Shown piece by piece: positions 45,917 through 53,631 of a DNA stretch of 64,000 bases. Positions within the stretch are counted from its first letter, which is position 1, and the number at the start of each line of letters is the position of its first letter. Below the pieces are notes generated by a model. It searched no databases. It worked only from the letters and a program-made list of their open reading frames with translations, and was not told the origin of the DNA. The stretch spans positions 1 through 64,000 of the forward strand of contig CAWEBE010000059.1 in the NCBI GenBank assembly GCA_963806735.1. The letters are read 5' to 3'. This stretch comes from CADEFX01 sp963806735. Its GTDB lineage: Bacteria; Pseudomonadota; Alphaproteobacteria; Rhizobiales; Hyphomicrobiaceae. The position numbers were made by a program, and so were the translations under genes.

Positions 45917-46320
45917 GCGTGAGCAGCCTTCAACATGCGATTGGCTGGGGCGAAGGCATTCACACCGAGGTCATGCCCGAAGCTTGCCCTGAGCTTTGCC
46001 ACGGCATGTCCGTGCTTGTGACTGCCGCAAACTTCGCGCTCCGCATATTTGAGAGGCCGCACACCGATCCTGCGGGACCCTCGCCTAGTTGCTTGCCGGT
46101 CACTGTCAGCAACAGCCTAACGATCAGATCACGCGCGGCTTACGCTTGGCTGCTCAGAATGTGTCCAGACACCCGGGAGCAGGCGATGAGCAAAGGCACG
46201 CTGCGGACCTCGTTCTAGTGTAATCGCTGTTTCCGCCGTCGTCTGGAGATCGCGGGCGTGTTAGCGTTTATCCGGCGGGCATACCGGCGTCCACTCGGTC
46301 TCGCCTGGAGGGAGCGCGAC
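45917..46320. other. Intergenic, no recognisable gene
   Basis: About 400 bp upstream of the DUF2235 gene. No frame shows a motif. The last bases provide the GAGGGAGCGCGAC ribosome binding site for the gene at 46321. Confidence 0.4.
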
Positions 46321-47760
46321 ATGAAACGCATCGTCATTTGCTTCGACGGCACGTGGAATGCTGTGACCGATCCGACCTCGGTCACCAACGTAGTGAGGGT
46401 CGGACAGGCGGTGAAGCGCTTCGGCAAGGACGACCTTGCCCAGGTCGTCTACTACAACGCGGGTGTCGGCAGCGGCGGCCCCCTGGATCGCTTGCTCGGC
46501 GGCGTATTCGGCGTCGGTTTGCGCAACAACGTCAAGCGCGGGCTGGCGTTCCTGACGCTGAACTGGGAGTACGGCGACGAGATCTACATCCTCGGATTCT
46601 CACGCGGGGCCTACAGTGCGCGAGCGCTGGCCGGCGTCCTGACCGCAATCGATGGGGTCCCAAGGCAGGAGCAGTTCCATTGCCTCGAGGAGCTGTGGAA
46701 TATTTACCGCATGAGCCGCGCGCAGCGGCGGACAGTCGCGGACAGATTGGCAGAGCTGGTGCATCCCCTCGCCGAAGAAAAGTTTGTCGTCAAATGCCTG
46801 GCGGTCTGGGACACCGTGGGATCCTATGGCGTTCCGGCCGGGCTCGGTCTTGGTGGACTGGCGCGCAGATGGACATCGTGGACCAGCGGCTTTCACGACA
46901 ACATCGTCAGCCGGCGCATCGAGGTCGCGCTGCAGGCCCTTGCTCTCGATGAGGCTCGCCGCGCCTTTCCGGCAACCGCCTGGCTCTGCGATCCGTTGGA
47001 GCCGACCGAGGGCCAGACAATCGAGCAGGTTTGGTTCGCGGGCGCCCATTCGAACGTCGGCGGCGGATACAGCGAGAGCGGCCTGTCCGATCTCGCCCTG
47101 CTGTGGATGATGGCCAGGATCGAGGCTACGACCAAGCTGGAGTTCAATCCGGCTTACATCGCGAAGAACTTCTGGCCCTGTGCGGCCTGCTCCCTCTACC
47201 GGTCCAATTCGGGCTGGTGGCTGAGCAGCCTATTTCCCAGCCGGCGCATACCCTTCGCGCCGCCCAAGCGTATGGGCGTCTGGTCGCACGCTAGCCGGAG
47301 CAAGGTGGTGCGGGATCTGGTGCCTGCCAACGAGAAGATCCACTGGAGCGTGGTGGAGCGCCTCGGCCGCAAGGCCATCGTCGACGAGAAGATCAGCAAA
47401 ACGCGCTACGCCCCGCCTAACCTCGAGACCTTGTGGAGCAAGCAGTGGCGCGAGGAGGACCGGCCGCTTATCGAGCGCGACCCGCGCGTGGCCGCCATGA
47501 CCGAGCGCGAGGAGCATTTCATCGATCTCTGCCGTCGGCACAAGAACACGCGCCTCAAGAGTTGCGCGCTTACCTGCCCTTTGAAGAATGGCGTGGGCGC
47601 CGGCATGCTCGAAAGGATTCGGAACTTCATGTCCACAGACGTCAGGCGGGACCGACGCCGTCAGCAGTTGCGCGACGTCTGGGAGGTGAAACCCGAGAAC
47701 TGGGCGCCCCTGCGCGATCCGACCCCCGAGCGCGGTGCGCACGATCTTGGACCCCATTAA
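46321..47760 (+). CDS. DUF2235 alpha/beta hydrolase (Tle1-like phospholipase fold)
   Basis: A 479-residue protein from ATG 46321. It opens KRIVICFDGTWNAVTDPTSV, has the nucleophile elbow YILGFSRGAYSARALAGVL, VKCLAVWDTVGSYGVPAGL with the acid residue, and QVWFAGAHSNVGGGYSESGL with the catalytic His. DUF2235 hydrolases include type VI secretion lipase effectors (Tle1), but many are encoded without a secretion system, as here: there is no VgrG, Hcp or immunity gene in the window. The C-terminal 100 residues are charged and lack recognisable motifs. Intact. Confidence 0.88.
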   Translation: MKRIVICFDGTWNAVTDPTSVTNVVRVGQAVKRFGKDDLAQVVYYNAGVGSGGPLDRLLGGVFGVGLRNNVKRGLAFLTLNWEYGDEIYILGFSRGAYSARALAGVLTAIDGVPRQEQFHCLEELWNIYRMSRAQRRTVADRLAELVHPLAEEKFVVKCLAVWDTVGSYGVPAGLGLGGLARRWTSWTSGFHDNIVSRRIEVALQALALDEARRAFPATAWLCDPLEPTEGQTIEQVWFAGAHSNVGGGYSESGLSDLALLWMMARIEATTKLEFNPAYIAKNFWPCAACSLYRSNSGWWLSSLFPSRRIPFAPPKRMGVWSHASRSKVVRDLVPANEKIHWSVVERLGRKAIVDEKISKTRYAPPNLETLWSKQWREEDRPLIERDPRVAAMTEREEHFIDLCRRHKNTRLKSCALTCPLKNGVGAGMLERIRNFMSTDVRRDRRRQQLRDVWEVKPENWAPLRDPTPERGAHDLGPH

Positions 47761-47968
47761 GCGTTCGCATCCTGGCATCACCTGCGCGCGACGATTGCAA
47801 TCGGTGATCGCCCCCGGGCTTGGGTTGCTCCTAACCAGATTGTGTAGCCGTTTCAAGAAGACTTCCAGCCTGATAGCCGGACGGGAGCACGCGTGGTTTG
47901 TCCCGCGCGCCAGTTCCGACGTGCGATCGGTCATTGCGACCTGGCACTCAGCGCCAATCCCAACAACA

Positions 47969-49024
47969 TCAGTGCCGGTGGGTATGGTGCATGTCGGGGG
48001 CATGCGGGTGCTTGTGGCGCAGGCGCTCGTGCCGGTGCCGATGCGTATGCGGCTCGCCTGGAGGATCGTCTGTCGCATGCTGATGCTGATGGTGCTCGTC
48101 GTGCACATGGCGGTGGGAGTGCTCCATGGGCTCGTGCTCATGCTCGTGCTCATGGTCCTCAGTCATATGCAGCCAGACACCGAGACCCATCAGAAGGCCG
48201 GCGATAGCAAGCTGTAACGTGATCGGCTCACGCAACAACAAAAGAGCCGCCACGGCGCCGATGAAGGGAGCCGTTGAGAAATAGGCACCGGTGCGCGCGG
48301 TGCCGAGGTGGCGTAAAGCCAGAATGAACAGCGCGAGGCTCACTCCATAACCAAAGAAGCCGACAACACCAGCTAGTAGCATTGGCGCGATTTGTGGAAG
48401 CGAGCCACCGAGCGACAATCCGAGCACCAGGTTGACGGGTCCCGCGATGAGACCTTTCAACTCGACGATCTGGAGTGGATCGGCGAGCGACACTTTGCGC
48501 GTCAGATTGTTGTCAAGACCCCAGGCGACGCACGCCGCGACGATCGCCAGCGGCCCCACGAGGCCGGCAAGGCTTGGGGTTCCCGACCAAGACAGCACGA
48601 TGGCACCGGCGATAAGGCAGGCCATGCCGATCGCGATCCGCCGGTCGAAGCTCTCGTGGAAGACGAACCAGGCCAGCAGCGCTGTCGCGACACCTTCCAA
48701 GGTGAGGAGCAGGGAGGCTGCGGCTGCATCAGTGCGGGCCAGCCCGAGCATCAGCAGGATGGGCCCGATGATGCCACCGGCCACGATGCCTCCTGCAAGC
48801 CACGGCACGTCGGAGCGCGTCAGCGAGGCTTCGGCGGCGGCGCCTGCCGCGACGCTCGACCGAAGCACGCGCCGCAGCACGGCCACGCCAATGCCGGCAC
48901 CGCAATAGAGCAGACCGGCGAGCACGGTGGGCTCAATAGTGCCTAGGAGCACCTTCGCCGCCGGTGTAGATACGCCAAACAGGGCGGCCGAGAGCAATGC
49001 AAGAGCGATGGCATGGTGGTTCAT
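47969..49024 (-). CDS. DMT (EamA) family permease with histidine-rich C-terminal tail
   Basis: A 351-residue drug/metabolite transporter with about ten helices in two EamA repeats (IALALLSAALFGVSTPAAKV; GPLAIVAACVAWGLDNNLTR). From about residue 285 the chain becomes an extraordinary histidine-rich cytoplasmic tail (DHEHEHEHEPMEHSHRHVHD, EHHQHQHATDDPPGEPHTHR), about two dozen His in 65 residues, which should bind Ni, Co or Zn. I recall similar tails in DMT permeases of other proteobacteria, so it is a conserved subtype. Divergent from a NicO-type transporter gene 65 bp away, which supports a metal role. Confidence 0.88.
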   Translation of the reverse strand: MNHHAIALALLSAALFGVSTPAAKVLLGTIEPTVLAGLLYCGAGIGVAVLRRVLRSSVAAGAAAEASLTRSDVPWLAGGIVAGGIIGPILLMLGLARTDAAAASLLLTLEGVATALLAWFVFHESFDRRIAIGMACLIAGAIVLSWSGTPSLAGLVGPLAIVAACVAWGLDNNLTRKVSLADPLQIVELKGLIAGPVNLVLGLSLGGSLPQIAPMLLAGVVGFFGYGVSLALFILALRHLGTARTGAYFSTAPFIGAVAALLLLREPITLQLAIAGLLMGLGVWLHMTEDHEHEHEHEPMEHSHRHVHDEHHQHQHATDDPPGEPHTHRHRHERLRHKHPHAPDMHHTHRH

Positions 49025-49089
49025 TCAGAAGCATAGGGGTTGAGGTCGGCTGCGACCAGAATGGACGTCGCGTACGCCGTGAACGAGCC

Positions 49090-49800
49090 ATGCCCGACTG
49101 GCTGATCGCCTGGCTCGGGCAGGTTCTGGGCGGCGTTGTGCGCGCGCTAGCGACCGAGCTACGGGCTGGTAGCGCCAGCACGCTTTGGCTCGCTTTCGGG
49201 CTCGGCGCGCTGCATGCACTGACGCCCGGCCATGGAAAGGCGGCGCTGGCAGCTTATTTTCTCGGGCGCGAGGCTCATGTCAGCCGAGGATTGCGGGTCG
49301 CGCTGTTGGCCGCGTTGCTGCATGTGCTGTCAGGCTTCGGCCTCTTCCTGGTGCTACGCTTCCTGGTCGGGCAGACGCCGTCGATGATAGGCCGGGGGTC
49401 ACCAGCGTTCACGGTTTTCGGCTACGGTCTCATCGTTTTCGCCGGCCTGCTCATGATCGTACAGAGCTTTCGAGCCGGCTCAACACACGCGGAAGCTACT
49501 CATTCCTTGACGGCCGGGATCGGCCTGCTGCCCTGTCCACTCACGATCTCCGTGCTCGGATTTGCGTGGAGCCAGAGCGATCCCGTTATGGTTGGCCTCG
49601 TCCTCGTATCGCTGGCCCTTGGCATCTCGCTGACGATCGGAACCGTCGCGCTTGGTGCCATCCTGAGTCGGCGCAGTCTCGGGATGGCGCTCGGTTCGTA
49701 TCTGGCAAACATCGAGCGATGGTCGCACATCTCCCAGGGAGTCGCTGGTGCGTTGATCGTGGCGATTGGTCTTGCGACCATCGTCCAGCTCTCGCGGTAA
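49090..49800 (+). CDS. NicO/RcnA-type nickel-cobalt transporter
   Basis: A 236-residue membrane protein with six hydrophobic segments. The signature GLGALHALTPGHGKAALAAY with His and Asp/Gly pattern, and GIGLLPCPLTISVLGFAWSQ, place it in the NicO/RcnA superfamily, exporters or importers of nickel and cobalt. ATG 49090 is preferred; an in-frame extension to 48997 would overlap the divergent DMT gene. The cytoplasmic His loop of RcnA is short here (STHAEATHS), and the histidine-rich tail is instead on the divergent permease. Confidence 0.83.
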   Translation: MPDWLIAWLGQVLGGVVRALATELRAGSASTLWLAFGLGALHALTPGHGKAALAAYFLGREAHVSRGLRVALLAALLHVLSGFGLFLVLRFLVGQTPSMIGRGSPAFTVFGYGLIVFAGLLMIVQSFRAGSTHAEATHSLTAGIGLLPCPLTISVLGFAWSQSDPVMVGLVLVSLALGISLTIGTVALGAILSRRSLGMALGSYLANIERWSHISQGVAGALIVAIGLATIVQLSR

Positions 49801-49894
49801 GGCTGCCGCTTACGGTCGAGCGAATCTTTCAAGTGTTCGAGAGCTACCACCGCATAAATCTCGGTTCAAAACGCGCAACTTGAACTTCTCGACC

Positions 49895-50098
49895 ATGGGC
49901 AAGATCCTGCGTGACCTTCTTGAGGAGCGCTGGCCTGGAGCCATGCCGGATGGCTACCAGCAGGAGATCGACGACCTGCTGCAGGACCACCAGTACGAGG
50001 AGAAGGGCAAGCGTCTGGGACCAACATCCAGTTTGGACGGCGTTGACCTGTTGCTGAGCAGAATCTATCGGCGCAGCATGTCCTCGATAGTCTCCTAG
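49895..50098 (+). CDS. Small hypothetical protein, 67 aa
   Basis: A short frame from ATG 49895: MGKILRDLLEERWPGAMPDG, YQQEIDDLLQDHQYEEKGKR, then VDLLLSRIYRRSMSSIVS. It is charged and predicted helical. I do not recognise a family. The ribosome site is weak, so it may not be expressed. Confidence 0.35.
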   Translation: MGKILRDLLEERWPGAMPDGYQQEIDDLLQDHQYEEKGKRLGPTSSLDGVDLLLSRIYRRSMSSIVS

Positions 50099-50199
50099 CC
50101 ACAGCTGGGCCTACCCGCGATGCCGGAAGCGAGCCACCTGCCTATTGCACTTGAGCATTGCCGAACGCAGGATGGATAGCGGTTCACCGGAGGTCTGCC

Positions 50200-51195
50200 T
50201 TGAGCTTCGCAACGGTCACCCCAGCGCCGGCGCGCCTCAATCGCAGTCAGTTGTTCGTGCAGGCCAATAGGCCGGCGCTGTTCGAGGCGGCTGCGCGCTC
50301 GGCCACAGATGTGGTGATGTTCGAGATCGAGGATGGCGTGCCTCCAAGCGAGAAGCCGGCGGCGCGGCAAAACTTGATCGCAGCGCTCAATGACATCGAT
50401 TGGGGCCGCAAGTCATTGTCGGTGCGCGTCAACGGTCTCGACACACCGCACATGTATCGGGACCTTGTTGACCTGTTGGAGGCGCCCACGCAGCGGCTCG
50501 ATCTCATCATGATCCCGAAGGCGGGCAACCGCGCCGATGTCTATGCCGTGGACGCATTTGTGACCCAGATCGAGGCAGCCGCGCGCCGCACCAAGCGCCT
50601 CGGCTTCCAACTCATGATCGAGACCGCCCAGGGTCTCGCTAACATCGATGAGATCGCGTCAGCGAGCCCTCGTAATGACTCGCTTCACCTCGGCCACAAC
50701 GACTTGGCCGCCTCCTTCGGGGCGCGAATGACCAAGGTTGGCGGAGCCAATCCGGACTATCACGTCCTCACTGACCCGGATGCAGCGCGAGGGCGTCAAC
50801 AACACTGGGGTGATATGTGGCACTACGCCACCGCGGGCTTGGTAACGGCCGCCCGAGCAGCTGGACTGAGGCCGGTCGATGGTCCATTCCTTGACACGGA
50901 CGATGCGGCAGGGTTCCGCGCCTGTGCCATGCGCGCCGCCGTGCTGGGGTGCGAAGGAAAGTGGGCCACCACCGAGGAGCTGGTCGGCATCGCCAACGAG
51001 GTCTTTGCCCCTTCACCCAAGGCCATCGCCCAGGCGCGCCGTGTGCTCGCGGCAGCGGAGGCGGCTGAGCGGGCGACAGGCGGAGTGGCCACGCTTGATG
51101 GCAAGCCGATCTACATGCCGCAGATCAAGCAGGCGCGCACACTGGTTGAGCAGGCCGAAATGATGGGCCTGCCCAGCGGCAATGAAGGGGGATGA
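50200..51195 (+). CDS. HpcH/HpaI aldolase / citrate lyase beta family (malyl-CoA lyase-like)
   Basis: A 331-residue lyase starting at TTG 50200 behind CCGGAGGTCTGCC. Motifs: NRSQLFVQANRPALFEAAAR, the Glu-Asp metal motif in VVMFEIEDGVPPSEKPAARQ, SVRVNGLDTPHMYRD (substrate Arg), IMIPKAGNR (catalytic Lys region), MIETAQGLANIDEIA and LGHNDLAASFGARM. This is the CitE-like family; malyl-CoA or methylmalyl-CoA lyase is the nearest functional type by motif and length, but citramalyl-CoA lyase is possible. Apparently a single-gene unit. Confidence 0.87.
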   Translation: MSFATVTPAPARLNRSQLFVQANRPALFEAAARSATDVVMFEIEDGVPPSEKPAARQNLIAALNDIDWGRKSLSVRVNGLDTPHMYRDLVDLLEAPTQRLDLIMIPKAGNRADVYAVDAFVTQIEAAARRTKRLGFQLMIETAQGLANIDEIASASPRNDSLHLGHNDLAASFGARMTKVGGANPDYHVLTDPDAARGRQQHWGDMWHYATAGLVTAARAAGLRPVDGPFLDTDDAAGFRACAMRAAVLGCEGKWATTEELVGIANEVFAPSPKAIAQARRVLAAAEAAERATGGVATLDGKPIYMPQIKQARTLVEQAEMMGLPSGNEGG

Positions 51196-52083
51196 AGGCT
51201 TGTTAGGGCAACTCAATGGCGATCAGCGACCAGCAACTATTGAAGGCAAGACGGCTGCTACTGGCCGCTAGGATCAACAACCGTCTGGAAGGCCAGATCG
51301 CACGCCTTGCTCGCCTGCGCTGACGATCAACTCCGCTACCAGAAACTCACGTCGCCACTGACCTCCCAGGGCCTCGGGGCAAAATATGCTCAAGCAAAGA
51401 CAAGATTGACACCGATAAGAAGTGGCGCGCATTTCGCCGGGTGAGCGCGGCCTGTCAAGCAACTTTGACGACTGACTATGACGCGTCAGCAGTCACCTGC
51501 GCCGCAGCTTCGAGAAGAGATGTCTGACTGAGAAGAGAAGGCGGGTGCTGCGGTGAGAAATCTTTCTAATTCGCGTTGCAGTAGCCGGACGATCACGCAC
51601 AGATAGCGCATTTGTGTCCAAGCGTGCCTTGCTTCCATGCCGCCCTCTCGGTTGGCTTTGGCTACAGCGGCGCCCTGGATTGGAAGTCAGGCATGCCACT
51701 GCTCCGGTACGTCCGGAGAAGCCCCCACGGTCGCCACTCCCTCCAGGCCAGGCCGCCGTGGGGATATTGGCAATCCGGACGGCTCGGGCGAGTCCCCTAG
51801 AAAATTACACAGACACCCGGAGCGACCGGCACGGCTCGGTGCTCTAGAAGCAGATCGTCGACGAGGCACCCCCTGTCGCCGTCGATGTCGAACATGCCTT
51901 CCCCCGTTGGCATGATCGCGCACAAACCCCGCGGTCGCCCACGACCGTGGGGTTTCTCTTGCCCGGCCCTCGCTGAATCTTGCTCCGGTCAAGTGGCCAT
52001 TGGCAGGATCGATCCGCGCAACGCTCTGCCACGGAACTGCCGTACGGACCCCCACCGAGCTGTTGCAAACCGATGAGGCGAAC
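51196..52083. other. Long region without a recognisable gene
   Basis: Nearly 890 bp in which no frame shows a family motif on either strand. It contains a strong terminator-like hairpin at 51927-51955 and a weaker inverted repeat (CCCCACGG at 51723-51730 with CCGTGGGG at 51756-51763). It may be degraded coding sequence or hold a non-coding RNA ahead of the terminator. Confidence 0.4.
51927..51960 (+). terminator. Rho-independent terminator-like hairpin
   Basis: An 11-bp stem (CCCCGCGGTCG with CGACCGTGGGG, one G-T wobble) closes a CCCA tetraloop and is followed by TTTCTCTT. Stem, loop and T-tract fit intrinsic termination of a + strand transcript. No + strand gene ends directly upstream, so the transcript it serves is unidentified. 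Confidence 0.65.
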
Positions 52084-52326
52084 ATGCGTACCATCTTCCA
52101 GCTTGTGCCGGTGATCGCCGACATCATCGCAGCGCACTGTCCGCACACAGTAGCTCGTCGCACCTTTATGCGCGCCTGCATCCATGAGGACTGGCAGGAG
52201 GCGAAGGGCATGGTTCAAGGCATGCTGGCTGAACCCTGGCTGCTACGGGGCTACCAAGAGAATCGGCTCCGTGAGTTCCTGGAGCTGCTGCCGGACACGG
52301 AGCGTGCGCTACGCCGTCACGGATAA
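52084..52326 (+). CDS. Small hypothetical protein, 80 aa
   Basis: ATG 52084 follows GATGAGGCGAAC. The protein reads MRTIFQLVPVIADIIAAHCP, HTVARRTFMRACIHEDWQEA and ends DTERALRRHG. I do not recognise a family. The ribosome site and coherent amphipathic composition favour a real gene. A possible membrane gene starts 12 bases on. Confidence 0.45.
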   Translation: MRTIFQLVPVIADIIAAHCPHTVARRTFMRACIHEDWQEAKGMVQGMLAEPWLLRGYQENRLREFLELLPDTERALRRHG

Positions 52327-52338
52327 GGCGGCGGCCCG

Positions 52339-52598
52339 ATGTTTTGGTTGATTTTGGCGGCAGGTGGAGTGGGATGTCTCTTCGGCCTCTCGCGACTGCG
52401 GGCGCACGGCATTGCTCTCGTTTCATCTCGTTTCAGCCGGTCCTGGCATGCGTCGGAATTGCGCTCCTCTCACAATGGGGACTGTGGACCAGCATCGCAT
52501 TTACGGTGGCCCTCATCAGTGGGGCGGGCGTGCTCGCATCGTGGGCGTGGATACAGCCTAAGGCAACGCAAACGAGGGTCAGATCGGGGTCACATTAA
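52339..52598 (+). pseudogene. Small membrane protein, one frameshift
   Basis: From ATG 52339: MFWLILAAGGVGCLFGLSRL, then a frame change near 52420 into FISFQPVLACVGIALLSQWG and LWTSIAFTVALISGAGVLAS before WAWIQPKATQ and the stop at 52598. Rejoined it has three hydrophobic segments in about 86 residues. Family not recognised; the frameshift interpretation rests on hydrophobicity alone. Confidence 0.4.
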
Positions 52599-52859
52599 CC
52601 AGCGCAAGATGCACAGGCGGTCCGGTCCACCAGAGGCACCACGGGTGTGGGACGCGGTCCGTGCAAAGAAAGCAGGGTCGCGTCCCATAGTATGGCGCTT
52701 TAAACCTTGGAGGGTCATCAAACTCGTTACCTGCTCCACGTGCCAACGTCAGCATTCACCATTTCCTCAAATCGCGCCGCGACCGAAACAGCCGAGGTCG
52801 TAGGCTGATTTGTCCGCTGGCCGCTAATTCCCCCAACGGTCGCGGCTAAGGAGGTGTCG

Positions 52860-53048
52860 ATGCGTATTGCAATCAAACTATTGCCAGGCGCGGCTCTTGC
52901 GCTGTTGCTGACCATAGCGCCCCAAACGCCCATTTCGTCGGGCGAAGCATGGGCACAATCTAAACCAAAGCCCGGCTGCGGATGTATGAACTTCTGCAAG
53001 ACAGGAAGCGGCAACAAGTGCGTAGCTTGCCGCGAAAAATGCAGATAG
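52860..53048 (+). CDS. Small cysteine-rich secreted peptide, 62 aa
   Basis: ATG 52860 lies behind a near-perfect TAAGGAGGT site. The N-terminal MRIAIKLLPGAALALLLTIA is a signal peptide, with probable cleavage after EAWA. The remaining 30 residues (QSKPKPGCGCMNFCKTGSGN then KCVACREKCR) carry six cysteines in a compact, basic peptide. That suggests a disulfide-bonded or metal-binding exported peptide. An inverted repeat (GCGACCGGC at 53064-53072, GCCGGTCGC at 53093-53101) follows the stop and may be its terminator. Confidence 0.65.
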   Translation: MRIAIKLLPGAALALLLTIAPQTPISSGEAWAQSKPKPGCGCMNFCKTGSGNKCVACREKCR

Positions 53049-53063
53049 TGCGCTAGCTACTAC

Positions 53064-53101
53064 GCGACCGGCCACAGGCACGTGATGTCGAAGCCGGTCG
53101 C
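53064..53101 (+). terminator. Inverted repeat after the cysteine-rich peptide gene
   Basis: GCGACCGGC and GCCGGTCGC form a 9-bp perfect stem with a 20-base loop, 15 bases after the stop codon. No T-run follows, so this is a tentative terminator. Confidence 0.3.
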
Positions 53102-53248
53102 TGTACCCCCGGACGCAGTCCGGAGCTACAACGGCGGTGGAACGCAACTTATCGATGCGTAACCGTCCCCGTCAGCCTTGTCGCGGCTAAGTCCGTCTGA
53201 CCAAGCCTATCAGCACAAGCAGAATGGTCGCGCCTAGTTGCGCCAAGC

Positions 53249-53550
53249 CTAAGGGGGTGGCTCTGACCTCGTGTTACCCTTTTGCTGGCTGGGTACTCCC
53301 AGACCTTCACGCGCCGCCCTCAACACCGCAGCCAGATAACGCCGCTCAGCCTGCGCCTGCTTAGTCCGGCCGCCGTGGCGGTACCTGCCGTTGGCCTGCC
53401 CGGTCGGTGCCCCTCCACATGCGCCGTGGAAGCGACAGACGGTGTTCCCCCGCACCGCCGAGGCGCCCGGCAGCTCTTTGCTGCCCGTTTTGACCTGGCT
53501 GAGCACCTAGGAGCGGCGCGCAAGCGTACTAGTGTCGGGTATGGGTTCAT
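53249..53550 (-). pseudogene. HGG-motif phage/island protein, one frameshift
   Basis: The N-terminal part (MNPYPTLVRLRAAPRCSARS, then KRAAKSCRAP) is in one frame from 53550. After a shift near 53465 the other frame gives AVRGNTVCRFHGACGGAPTG, QANGRYRHGGRTKQAQAERR and YLAAVLRAAREGL. CGARTRxGxPCRxPAVxGxxxCRxHGG is the opening of a small protein family common in prophages and islands. Repaired length is about 100 residues. Confidence 0.6.
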
Positions 53551-53631
53551 GAGGTTGATGCTCGTTTTCTTTGTCCCCCCTGGTCCTCCTCCGTCAGCCC
53601 AATCGTGGGTGCGCTTGCGACCGTCTGTCCA

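Noticed and set aside
46321..47760. Type VI secretion effector-immunity locus
   Set aside because: DUF2235 alone is not sufficient; no VgrG, PAAR, Hcp or immunity-like gene is nearby.
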